From IMG/VR virus record IMGVR_UViG_3300042517_000301, positions 1 to 45,907 of that record: a DNA stretch of 45,907 nucleotides; one strand, given 5' to 3'. Shown here piece by piece: positions 13,891-20,339 of the stretch (position 1 is the stretch's first letter; every line of letters begins with the position of its first letter). This DNA comes from a virus. The notes beneath the pieces were generated by a model. The model saw only the letters and a list, made by a program, of their open reading frames with translations, was not told the origin of the DNA and searched no databases. Position numbers and translations under genes: made by a program.

Positions 13891-14776
13891 CAAACTCCTC
13901 CACACTAGCAACATTAAGAACCATATCAGCAGCACGCTGAGCAGCATTAACAGCCGTCACCAACAGACCCGGATCATCTTTACAACGCTTAGCCCACTGA
14001 CGAATATAATCAGCAGACTCCTCACGCTCAATAGGAACACCAGCATTCACACACACCATAGCCGCACCAAACTCAGCAACCAACTCTTCCTTAGCATAAC
14101 GCTCAGAACCAAACGACTCAACCTTAAAACGATTCTGACGAGACTCATGACCAGTAGAATGAATAACCTCATGAAACAACGTATGATAATAATTAAACAT
14201 ACCCATAAACTGAGACTTCTCAGGCATCTGAATCAAATCACCAGAAGGAGAGTAAAAAGCACGATCACCACCATGACCCAACACAACACCAGTATACTCA
14301 AACCAATCAGCACCAACTCCAGCAGCAACTCCAAACGGATCATCAGGAACAACCTCCTCAACAACCACAGGAACATACTCCTCAACACCATCAATCTGAG
14401 CAGCATTAAACACACGATAATACTTCATCAAATAAAACGACTTAACCTTATCAGACTCCTCATCCTTCTTAGACACACGCTTATTATACACAACAAGCGT
14501 AGACTTCTCACCCTCACGCACCTGACCACCAAGAGACTCAGCATTCTTATACGTAAAGAAACGAGGATCACTCCAACCACGATCAGCCATAACACACGAC
14601 AAATACAAACTATTAAAACCATTATACGCCGAATCATAATAACCATTACGCGGAGCAAACGGATCATTACGACCACGAACAATCCAAGGCTTAGTCCACG
14701 GAGCCTCACCCGACTCCATCAAACCAATAAGAGACTCAGCAACCTGACCATACATAGCATTACGATCAATCCCCAT
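13874..14776 (-). CDS. ardC: ArdC-like antirestriction protein (ssDNA-binding plus metallopeptidase-like)
   Basis: A 300-residue protein with ArdC layout. The N-terminal domain (about 1-130) starts with YGQVAESLIGLMESGEAPW and includes NGFNSLYLS and VREGEKSTLVVYNKR, matching the ssDNA-binding DUF1738 region. The C-terminal zincin-like domain has TLFHEVIHSTGH (HExxH at about 202-206) and the distal Glu in KEELVAEFGA. ArdC proteins protect incoming single-stranded DNA from host restriction; in a phage an early protective role is expected. It is the largest gene of the early block. Confidence 0.88.
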   Translation of the reverse strand: MGIDRNAMYGQVAESLIGLMESGEAPWTKPWIVRGRNDPFAPRNGYYDSAYNGFNSLYLSCVMADRGWSDPRFFTYKNAESLGGQVREGEKSTLVVYNKRVSKKDEESDKVKSFYLMKYYRVFNAAQIDGVEEYVPVVVEEVVPDDPFGVAAGVGADWFEYTGVVLGHGGDRAFYSPSGDLIQMPEKSQFMGMFNYYHTLFHEVIHSTGHESRQNRFKVESFGSERYAKEELVAEFGAAMVCVNAGVPIEREESADYIRQWAKRCKDDPGLLVTAVNAAQRAADMVLNVASVEEFDAVSN

Positions 14777-14796
14777 AACAAAACACCCACCAATAC

Positions 14797-14892
14797 CTAC
14801 ACATCATCAAAACCCCTTTCAAACAAAACATAAACAATAATAAACACAAAAATAACACACACAACAAGAAACAAACACTCAAACAAAACCAT
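14797..14892 (-). CDS. 31-residue membrane micro-protein
   Basis: Encodes MVLFECLFLVVCVIFVFIIV plus eleven residues ending ERGFDDV, a single strongly hydrophobic span with a charged C-terminus. GAGGG lies upstream at fair spacing. The G/T-rich base composition makes hydrophobic codons likely by chance, so the call is modest. Confidence 0.42.
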   Translation of the reverse strand: MVLFECLFLVVCVIFVFIIVYVLFERGFDDV

Positions 14893-14929
14893 ACTCCCGC
14901 ACCCTCACTAACGCCACCCGGCCCAGCCT

Positions 14930-14972
14930 CGAAAAAAAAAACAACCGAGCAGTTTAACGTCATACTCAGGAC
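14930..14972 (-). terminator. Probable intrinsic terminator after the 15.0-15.6 kb gene
   Basis: On the minus strand CCTGAG and CTCGG can form a bulged stem and are followed by TTG and a run of ten T. It begins 10 bases after the upstream stop. The stem is imperfect. Most of it is also the first copy of a 26-bp repeated element. Confidence 0.55.
14947..14972. repeat. 26-bp intergenic repeat, copy A
   Basis: GAGCAGTTTA then eight variable bases then CTCAGGAC. It matches 16421-16446 at 23 of 26 positions. Both copies lie about 10 bases after a stop codon in the early arm. Confidence 0.75.
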
Positions 14973-14981
14973 GACAAACAA

Positions 14982-15557
14982 CTAGTCAATCACCTTCTCA
15001 TCCTTCTCATCCATCGCAACCACCCAATCATGCGCACGCCAAGCCTCCAACTCCTCACGAGTAGCATAATCAACCTCGTAAGCCTCATCAGCCGCATGAC
15101 ACCTCAACCACTCAACACCCATCTTCTCACGCTCAATCAACTCCCACGACTGAAGATTAGGCTTCTTATCACGCTCCAACCGAGCCAAATCCTCCTCAGT
15201 CGCCTGACGAACCACCACAGGCTTCGTCTTCTTCGCAACATCCAACACGCGACCCTGTACCTCCACATCACCAATCACATGCGTACCCGGAACCACCAAC
15301 CCCGCAGGCCGAACAGAAGCCCACGACGAATTAGGCTCACGACCCTCCGCATACCACCAAACATTCAACCAAGCCACATCAAACAAATCATAACCATACG
15401 CAGCCACACCATTAAACAACTCTGGAATCTCAGCAATCCGATACGGCTTCGCCTCCTCCACAACCCACACATCATAATCCGCCTTCTCCATACCATTATA
15501 CTTGAAAGTCAGATGGATACGAATATTGGCAGACAACCACCACTTGCGATCAGACAT
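14982..15557 (-). CDS. Hypothetical early protein
   Basis: A 191-residue protein with many Trp (KWWLSANIRIHLTFKYNG; AWLNVWWYAEG). The N-terminal half is probably beta-rich and the C-terminal half (from EEDLARLERDKK) charged and helical. AGGAG precedes the double ATG; the second (15557) has the better spacing. No family recognised. Located between micro-protein genes and the ArdC-like gene. Confidence 0.7.
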   Translation of the reverse strand: MSDRKWWLSANIRIHLTFKYNGMEKADYDVWVVEEAKPYRIAEIPELFNGVAAYGYDLFDVAWLNVWWYAEGREPNSSWASVRPAGLVVPGTHVIGDVEVQGRVLDVAKKTKPVVVRQATEEDLARLERDKKPNLQSWELIEREKMGVEWLRCHAADEAYEVDYATREELEAWRAHDWVVAMDEKDEKVID

Positions 15558-15618
15558 CATAAACTCCTATACTAGTTGGAATGTACCGTTTATGGGCGGT
15601 ACCACCCCTCAAATTGTA

Positions 15619-15765
15619 TCAAACAAACGACATAAGCGCAGAAACCTCATCCTCTGCACTATCACGCGAATCAAACTCACCAACAAAACTCCAAAGATAA
15701 TCAAACTCATCACACACAAACCAAACCTCAAACACACCCGGCACTTGCTCTAGAATGTGAAACAT
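15619..15765 (-). CDS. Small acidic hypothetical protein
   Basis: A 48-residue protein starting MFHILEQVPGVFEVWFVCDE and ending EDEVSALMSFV. The ATG overlaps the preceding stop (TGATG), with AAAGG eight bases upstream. The pattern VFEVWFVxDE...FDSRDSAEDEV resembles the DpnD/PcfM-like proteins at 12.5-13.1 kb. Unknown role. Confidence 0.58.
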   Translation of the reverse strand: MFHILEQVPGVFEVWFVCDEFDYLWSFVGEFDSRDSAEDEVSALMSFV

Positions 15766-15845
15766 CACCAACACCTTTCAATAATGTAGACGGCTACAAG
15801 CATAGCCAAAACGGGTAGAATCACAATGTACAACACTGCATCCAC
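15765..15845 (-). CDS. 26-residue membrane micro-protein
   Basis: Encodes MDAVLYIVILPVLAMLVAVY plus IIERCW: a single transmembrane span. The GTG start has GAGAGG eight bases upstream and the stop overlaps the next ATG. Like the gene at 11870 it is exactly 26 residues. Function unknown. Confidence 0.55.
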   Translation of the reverse strand: MDAVLYIVILPVLAMLVAVYIIERCW

Positions 15846-15847
15846 GA

Positions 15848-16084
15848 TTACAACCTCTCCTCAATTGTTACGGATACGAAACCGCTCTCTTCTCCCGCCA
15901 ACTTTGCGAACCACACACCCAACTCGGCCTTGTTACCAGTGAACACGGTTTCATTCACCCAAACACCATCAGACTTGATACCAGTATGATTTACGTAGTA
16001 CTCCACGCCTGCAAAGTCTCCGTTATCTTCGAAGCCTACCTCCCAGTTTACATCGTAACGAGCACTCATTGCGTTGCTATTCAT
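15848..16084 (-). CDS. Small hypothetical protein
   Basis: A 78-residue protein from ATG 16084 (MNSNAMSARYDVNWEVGFED) with AAGGAG six bases upstream. The body has beta character (VEYYVNHTGIKSDGVWVNE). It overlaps the end of the previous gene by eight bases. No family recognised. Confidence 0.66.
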   Translation of the reverse strand: MNSNAMSARYDVNWEVGFEDNGDFAGVEYYVNHTGIKSDGVWVNETVFTGNKAELGVWFAKLAGEESGFVSVTIEERL

Positions 16085-16391
16085 CACTGACTCCTTCATC
16101 TTCATCAACCACCAATATATCCTCTTCACCCCCGAACAGAGTATCGTGAAGCCCCCCCGACAAGAACAACGCAGCATTTACTACCTCCGACTTTTCTGAC
16201 CGCTTCGCACTAATCAACTCATGCAACCGCTCTGCCGCTTTCAGCATCCCGTTATCCAAGCACATCTCCCACTCAATCAGCAACTCGCCCTCTTCTTCAG
16301 CCAACACGAACCACTTCTGCTTCAACAGCCTGATTATGAACAGTTCATGCTTGTTCAACACCAACTTATCCACACGCCAGTCGTAGTACAT
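16077..16391 (-). CDS. Small hypothetical protein
   Basis: A 104-residue protein; GGGAGG lies five bases before the ATG. The N-terminal half (DKLVLNKHELFIIRLLKQKW) looks helical and the tail is very acidic (EEDILVVDEDEGVSDE). A structured leader with nested inverted repeats precedes it. Function unknown. Confidence 0.7.
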   Translation of the reverse strand: MYYDWRVDKLVLNKHELFIIRLLKQKWFVLAEEEGELLIEWEMCLDNGMLKAAERLHELISAKRSEKSEVVNAALFLSGGLHDTLFGGEEDILVVDEDEGVSDE

Positions 16392-16409
16392 GATTACCTC
16401 CCAAGGTTT

Positions 16410-16461
16410 AGTAGAATTGTGAGCAGTTTACAGTCCTACTCAGGACCACCATCATTCTACT
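16410..16461. repeat. Nested inverted repeat in an intergenic leader
   Basis: An outer 8-bp dyad AGTAGAAT/ATTCTACT (16410-16417, 16454-16461) encloses an inner hairpin GTCCT-ACTC-AGGAC (16433-16446). It spans the stop codon of the gene ending at 16457 and the leader of the gene starting at 16391, and contains copy B of the 26-bp repeat. Confidence 0.7.
16421..16446. repeat. 26-bp intergenic repeat, copy B
   Basis: Matches 14947-14972 at 23 of 26 positions. In this copy CTCAGGAC forms part of a short perfect hairpin (GTCCT/AGGAC), whereas copy A lacks that pairing, so sequence rather than hairpin is conserved. Confidence 0.75.
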
Positions 16462-16726
16462 TCTTCTCGTCCAACGTGGACTGACACCCGTTCAGCAGGC
16501 TCTCCAACGCCCAACCCAAGTCCGTCTGCGCCTCCATCTCCAAGTCCCACATCTGACACACCACGCCACGGCTCATCTCCGCCGTCGTCGTCAGGTACAG
16601 GTTCTCCGGGTCGTGGTAACGCATCACCACCTCGTGCATCGCCTCCGCCTTGTTGAGCATCTCCATGCTCACCTTCAGGTGCATCCAGCACTTCTCCACG
16701 TTGTCCACCATCTTCTGATCGAACAT
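16457..16726 (-). CDS. Hypothetical protein with atypical C/G-ending codons
   Basis: An 89-residue helical, Met-rich protein starting MFDQKMVDNVEKCWMHLKVS. Codons end mostly in G or C (CTG, AAC, GAC, ACG, TAC), unlike the T-ending codons of nearly every other gene here. AGGAGG precedes a double ATG; the second (16726) is chosen. Its leader carries the GCACAC hairpin shared with the next gene upstream. The composition suggests recent acquisition or selection for high expression. No family recognised. Confidence 0.7.
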   Translation of the reverse strand: MFDQKMVDNVEKCWMHLKVSMEMLNKAEAMHEVVMRYHDPENLYLTTTAEMSRGVVCQMWDLEMEAQTDLGWALESLLNGCQSTLDEKK

Positions 16727-16763
16727 CATGACCTCCTAGGTCTAGTAGATTGAAACCCACAAA

Positions 16764-16782
16764 GCACACGCAAGTGTGCTAC
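16764..16782. repeat. Leader inverted repeat GCACAC-GCAA-GTGTGC (copy 1)
   Basis: A 6-bp perfect dyad followed by TAC and preceded by ACCCACAAA on the plus strand. The same block with a one-base-shorter loop occurs at 17146-17163. It lies between the stop of the 16779-17084 gene and the start of the 16457-16726 gene. Could be an operator or an RNA hairpin. Confidence 0.75.
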
Positions 16783-17084
16783 ATATCCTGATCCAGCCAG
16801 TATCCCCCAGAAGCCCGCCACTCAGCCTCCTGCCGATCCCAATCAGCCTCCTCCCCCACTTTACCAAGACCAATCATAAACCCCAACACGTACTGAAAGA
16901 CACACTCAGCAGCATCATCCGAAGCAACCAAACGCAGCGTCTCCTCACGCATCGCCTCCAGAATGATCTGCTGCGCCCCAGCCTTCCCAACACCATCACC
17001 AATCGCGGCCTGCGCCACACCAGTAGCGAAACCCAACGCACACGCCGTATCCGGCGACTCATTGATCAGGCTCTTGCTGTTCAT
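16779..17084 (-). CDS. First gene of the early arm, hypothetical protein
   Basis: A 101-residue protein. Residues 12-45 are Gly/Ala-rich (CALGFATGVAQAAIGDGVGK), perhaps membrane-associated or a packed helix pair, and a second stretch FQYVLGFMIGLGKVG follows. The C-terminus is charged (DWDRQEAEWRASGGYWLD). GAGGAG precedes the ATG by seven bases. Codon use is richer in G/C endings than the genes downstream. It lies closest to the divergent control region, so it may be among the first proteins made. Confidence 0.7.
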   Translation of the reverse strand: MNSKSLINESPDTACALGFATGVAQAAIGDGVGKAGAQQIILEAMREETLRLVASDDAAECVFQYVLGFMIGLGKVGEEADWDRQEAEWRASGGYWLDQDM

Positions 17085-17102
17085 AGCGGAACTCCTCAGG
17101 AC

Positions 17103-17128
17103 ACAGAGAGACGGTGTTGTTTCTCTGT
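17103..17128 (-). promoter_or_regulatory. Leader hairpin upstream of the first early gene
   Basis: A 7-bp dyad ACAGAGA/TCTCTGT with a 12-base loop, ending about 9 bases before GAGGAG of the gene at 17084. It could affect translation or mRNA stability. Confidence 0.5.
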
Positions 17129-17145
17129 ACTACAACCCACACAAT

Positions 17146-17163
17146 GCACACGCAGTGTGCTAC
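17146..17163. repeat. Leader inverted repeat GCACAC-GCA-GTGTGC (copy 2)
   Basis: A perfect 6-bp dyad plus TAC, preceded by ACCCACACAAT; matches the block at 16755-16782. It lies about 60 bases before the start of the first early gene. Confidence 0.75.
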
Positions 17164-17367
17164 TCGTAAGGACACACAAACACAGTTGATATCACATACT
17201 TGATTGTGTATGTTGGCACAATAAAAGAGTGTGGCTGATAGGGTATGGGCTGATTGTTACTCGTTTGTTAGGTGTATACTATGAGGGTATTATACTACGA
17301 CGCGTACTTGTGTACGTATCGTTGTCATACTGTAGGCTTGTAGGATAGGTGGGGTGGCTACTAGTAC

Positions 17368-17393
17368 CGAAAATAGTTGACAATCGAAAATAG
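17368..17393. repeat. Direct repeat CGAAAATAG x2
   Basis: Two perfect 9-bp copies (17368-17376, 17385-17393) are separated by TTGACAAT, 17 bases start to start. TTGACA between them resembles a -35 box, but no -10 follows at 16-18 bases. This may be an operator or an iteron-like site. Confidence 0.7.
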
Positions 17394-17622
17394 AGGAGCA
17401 AACCCCCGTTCTCCCCTACCTGACTAGTATAAATTAAAGGTGAGATATTTTTGGCACTGTGTGGTTTGTGTGGGTTTTGTTATGGTTTGTTAAGTTTGTG
17501 TTGTGTTTTTGTGTTTGGTGTCACTTTTTCTTGTTTGGTTTCGTTATAGTATATGTAAGTCTTTTTTGTTCTTTGTGTTATTATTGTTTTTGTGGTTCTT
17601 TATAGTCTTATGGGGGTGGTTT

Positions 17623-18246
17623 GTGGCTAAGGCTTTTGGTGGTTTGGGTGTTACTGCTGGTTTGGCGGCGGATCGTACGGCTATGACTGGTATGGTTGCT
17701 GGTCAAGACTTTTTTGAGACTGATACTAAGTTGTTGTGGTATTATGATGGTGCTGCGTGGCAGCGTATTCATCCTGCTGGTAGTGTTGTGCAGACTGTTT
17801 GGGTGCGTAGCGATACTCCAGTTTCGTATGGCAGCGGCGGGGTGATAACCCAACTTAATTTGGCGATTACTCCGAGGTACGCAAATTCGAAGTTGTTGTG
17901 TCAATGGGTAATTAGTGGCGAGGCCGCTTCGTATAACGCTGGCTTTCGGGTTGCTAAGAATCTCGCTATTGCTACCAACCCTGCTGGGTTTAATAGTGTT
18001 CGTGGCGGTTTATCAAACTCGTATATGTCTATGTTTAGTTTTGAAACGGATTACGCAAGTACGCCAGATACAACGTCGCTTTTTTATATGGATGACGCAA
18101 ATACGACAACGGTTACAAGGACATACTCTCCTGTTTACCATACCGAGGCGGGAGGAAATTTTATCCTTAATAGGGCCATTAGTGATTCTGGCGCTGCTTA
18201 TGAGTATGTTGTTTCTACTGGTGTGTGTCATGAGATTATGGTTTAA
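17623..18246 (+). CDS. Putative tail appendage/fibre-like protein (first late gene)
   Basis: A 207-residue protein. The N-terminal part carries the FFETDTKLLWYYDGAAW module common at the base of phage fibres (compare YETDT...YNGxxW in the genes at 31748 and 33218). The rest is beta-rich (QLNLAITPRYANSKLLCQWV) and ends GVCHEIMV, like small receptor-binding tips. GTG 17623 after GGGGGTGG is chosen; the frame open upstream to 17503 encodes only T/G-rich low-complexity hydrophobics. Lying before the terminase gene is unusual for a fibre. Confidence 0.65.
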   Translation: MAKAFGGLGVTAGLAADRTAMTGMVAGQDFFETDTKLLWYYDGAAWQRIHPAGSVVQTVWVRSDTPVSYGSGGVITQLNLAITPRYANSKLLCQWVISGEAASYNAGFRVAKNLAIATNPAGFNSVRGGLSNSYMSMFSFETDYASTPDTTSLFYMDDANTTTVTRTYSPVYHTEAGGNFILNRAISDSGAAYEYVVSTGVCHEIMV

Positions 18247-18255
18247 GGAGTTCTG

Positions 18256-18393
18256 ATGTTTGGTAGTAATGTGCAGCCTAAGCGCCGCATTAAAAATGTT
18301 AAGAAGGAGCCTTGGTATTGTCACACTTGTGACTTAGAGCATCCTCATTATTATTCTAAGTGTCCTAAGTGTGCGGGGCATCGTCCACATTAA
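18256..18393 (+). CDS. Small zinc-ribbon protein
   Basis: A 45-residue basic protein with two knuckles, CHTC and CPKC, spaced 14 residues apart (YCHTCDLEHPHYYSKCPKCA). AAGGAG lies upstream of the ATG. It stands immediately before the terminase large subunit, and a DNA-binding role in packaging or transcription is plausible but unproven. Confidence 0.72.
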   Translation: MFGSNVQPKRRIKNVKKEPWYCHTCDLEHPHYYSKCPKCAGHRPH

Positions 18394-18404
18394 GGAGTGG
18401 CGTA

Positions 18405-19877
18405 GTGCCTAATTATAATTTTAAGGATGGTGCGCCTAGTGATAAGGCGGCCCTTAACGAGATTTTTTTGAAGTATCCTGAGAAGATTGGTTGGTTCTTA
18501 TCTAAGGGGTATGCGCCACACTTGTGGCAGATGCTTTTTCATACTAATTCTAATGAAGATAATTTGACGCGTTTTAGGCATCTGGTCGCTGGTCGTCGTG
18601 GCGGTAAGACGCTTTCTGCTGCGTGGGAAGTGTTATTCTATGCGTTGTATCCGGAACAATTCCATTTGGATGCGCATGGTCGTAATGATAAGAGTCCCTT
18701 GTGGATTTGGGCTACTAGTAAAGATTATAAAGTCTTGCGTCCCGCTCTTTTAACTTTGCGTAAGGTTATTACGAGTGCTGGTTTAGAGATCGGTAAAGAT
18801 GTAAAAGAGAACCGTGGCGCTATGACTTTTGAATTTCCTAATGGTAGCCTTATTGAGTTTAAATCTTCGGATGATCCTCAATCTCTTCGTGGTGCGGGTT
18901 TGGACATTCTTTGGATGGATGAGGCTGCGTTTATTAGAAGCGAAGAGCCTTGGCAGGTCATGCGGCCTGCTTTGTCTGATAAGCAAGGGCTTCTTATTAC
19001 TACGACCACGCCGGATGGTAAGAACTGGTTCTATGACGAGTTCTGGTCTAATGATTCTCTTAAGGATCCTATGCAAGGCCGCGTAGAGTATCGTAGCCTA
19101 GACAATCCTTACTTTCCTAAACGAGAGTGGGAGTACACTAAGCAGCGTTACCACCCCTTATTATTCGCACAAGAGTACATGGCTGCGTTTGATAGTATGG
19201 CTGGCCGGGATCTTGCTGGTGATTGGCTCCAATACTACACTAACGAGGATTTTCCTCGCAAAGAAGACGGCACATTAGAGAAAATGAGTACGTATATTGG
19301 TGTTGACCCTGCTGTTAGCATGAGTGGACGCGGCGATAGGTTCGTAATTACTGTAGTTGGCGTGTCAAAACGCAACCAAGTCTTCTTATTAGACCAGTAT
19401 GCGGCTAAAATCCCGTTTGCAGACCAGTTAGAGAAGATTCAAGAGTATCATCTTCGGTATAATCCTGATATTATTGGTATTGAGTCGAATGCTTATCAGG
19501 CTGCGCTTGTGCAGCAGGCTGAGAGGCTGCCTAGTATGCCTCCTGTGGTGCCTATTTTTGCTAAGGGTAAGAAGTTTGAGCGTATTATGGCTATGTCTCC
19601 TCTTTTTCGTATTGGTAAGGTGCGTATTCGGGCTGAGCATCGTGATTTTATTGATGAGTGGATTAATTATGATGCTAGTGTGTCTAATCCTAGGGATGAC
19701 TGTTTGGATAGTATGGAGATTGCGTTGCGTTGTGCTGGTGCTTTGTTGGGTGAGTCGTTTTTTTCGACTGATTCTGATTCTACGTCTTCTCTTCCTTCGT
19801 GGGTGTTGAATGATCGTCCTACGGAGTTGAAGAGTGAGGATAAATTTGTTGACGAGTTTATGGGGAGTATGTGGTAA
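18405..19877 (+). CDS. terL: Terminase large subunit
   Basis: A 490-residue packaging motor. ATPase: Walker A GRRGGKT (about 63-69), Walker B LDILWMDEA (about 167-174) with catalytic Glu, coupling motif TTTPDG (about 200-205). RNase H-like nuclease: first Asp in YIGVDPAVS (about 301), Glu in IGIESNAY, and last Asp in RDDCLDSMEIA. GTG 18405 follows AAGGAG. It packages DNA into the prohead through the portal encoded downstream; the small subunit is uncertain. Confidence 0.95.
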   Translation: MPNYNFKDGAPSDKAALNEIFLKYPEKIGWFLSKGYAPHLWQMLFHTNSNEDNLTRFRHLVAGRRGGKTLSAAWEVLFYALYPEQFHLDAHGRNDKSPLWIWATSKDYKVLRPALLTLRKVITSAGLEIGKDVKENRGAMTFEFPNGSLIEFKSSDDPQSLRGAGLDILWMDEAAFIRSEEPWQVMRPALSDKQGLLITTTTPDGKNWFYDEFWSNDSLKDPMQGRVEYRSLDNPYFPKREWEYTKQRYHPLLFAQEYMAAFDSMAGRDLAGDWLQYYTNEDFPRKEDGTLEKMSTYIGVDPAVSMSGRGDRFVITVVGVSKRNQVFLLDQYAAKIPFADQLEKIQEYHLRYNPDIIGIESNAYQAALVQQAERLPSMPPVVPIFAKGKKFERIMAMSPLFRIGKVRIRAEHRDFIDEWINYDASVSNPRDDCLDSMEIALRCAGALLGESFFSTDSDSTSSLPSWVLNDRPTELKSEDKFVDEFMGSMW

Positions 19878-20215
19878 TGGCTTATATTAAGAATAGTAGT
19901 TCGCATAATATGGATTGTGTTACTGGTGAGCGTATTGATCGTGATGTTTTTGTTGTTGAGGTGCCTTTTCGTAATAAGGGTAAGAATTTGGGCGCTTCGC
20001 GGTTAAAGTTGTTGAAGGAGGAGACTATTGTTTGGCTTGCGGAAGAGGCAGGATACGTTGTTACTAAGCGTGATGGTGGAGATTCTGGAGACGCAGCGGT
20101 CGTGGACGGAGCGGATGTTATCGTTGGAGGAGGAGAGGATTCGGTTGGAGCGGCTTCGGCTGGAGGGCGCAAGCCCGTTAAGCGGGGTTCCAACGGGTCA
20201 TCTAAGGATAAGTGA
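19877..20215 (+). CDS. Hypothetical protein overlapping the next gene
   Basis: A 112-residue protein; the ATG overlaps the terminase stop (TAATG). Residues 1-65 look like a normal domain (CVTGERIDRDVFVVEVPFRN; KLLKEETIVWLAEEAGYVV). The last 47 residues (Gly/Asp/Ala/Ser-rich, ending NGSSKDK) coincide with a second open frame and look disordered. It may have been extended or frameshifted into that frame. Function unknown. Confidence 0.62.
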   Translation: MAYIKNSSSHNMDCVTGERIDRDVFVVEVPFRNKGKNLGASRLKLLKEETIVWLAEEAGYVVTKRDGGDSGDAAVVDGADVIVGGGEDSVGAASAGGRKPVKRGSNGSSKDK

Positions 20216-20327
20216 GGATGAGCAGGATCTTGATTGGGCTTTGCAGAATAAGTTGATCAGTCCTAGCGAGTATAAGGGTTTGTTGGATCAGTCTGGTCTT
20301 GTTCCTACTGATATTGTTTTTGACTAA
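20073..20327 (+). CDS. Coiled-coil hypothetical protein in an overlapping frame
   Basis: An 84-residue protein: a Glu/Arg coiled coil (ILETQRSWTERMLSLEEERI) followed by SEDEQDLDWALQNKLISPSE and a C-terminal tail. Its first 143 bases overlap the end of the previous gene in another frame. No strong ribosome binding site precedes ATG 20073. Either a true overlapping gene or the natural C-terminus of the preceding protein reached by frameshift. It sits between terminase and portal. Confidence 0.6.
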   Translation: MVEILETQRSWTERMLSLEEERIRLERLRLEGASPLSGVPTGHLRISEDEQDLDWALQNKLISPSEYKGLLDQSGLVPTDIVFD

Positions 20328-20339
20328 TTGGGGGTGGTA

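Larger units (their letters stand above)
17085..17622. promoter_or_regulatory. Divergent non-coding control region
   Basis: About 540 bases without a credible gene separate the minus-strand early arm from the plus-strand late arm. Contents seen: GCACAC-GCA-GTGTGC dyad (17146-17160), ACATAC/GTATGT dyad (about 17194-17212), a minus-strand TATAAT (17294-17289) without a consensus -35, a CGTAC-TTGT-GTACG dyad (about 17302-17315) where that -35 would be, direct repeats CGAAAATAG around TTGACA (17368-17393), and a T/G-rich leader (17460-17600). The strand skew flips here. It must hold promoters for both arms and may hold an origin. Confidence 0.7.

Noticed and set aside
14766-14981. 71-codon frame with many Cys/Leu/Val on the minus strand upstream of ardC
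   Set aside because: It reads through a T-rich terminator and overlaps the ArdC start in another frame; only the 31-codon frame within it has any support.
16452-16769. 105-codon frame rich in Gly, Asp and Glu overlapping the 16457 gene
   Set aside because: Translation of a GC-rich gene in another frame; the 16457-16726 frame has the ribosome binding site and a normal amino-acid mix.
17503-17622. Hydrophobic N-terminal extension of the first late gene
   Set aside because: The Phe/Leu/Val-rich stretch comes from a T/G-rich untranslated leader; GTG 17623 has a good ribosome binding site and the conserved module begins soon after.
17085-17622. CRISPR array or integrase attachment site in the divergent region
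   Set aside because: The repeats are short and few, without regular spacers, and no integrase gene exists in the window.
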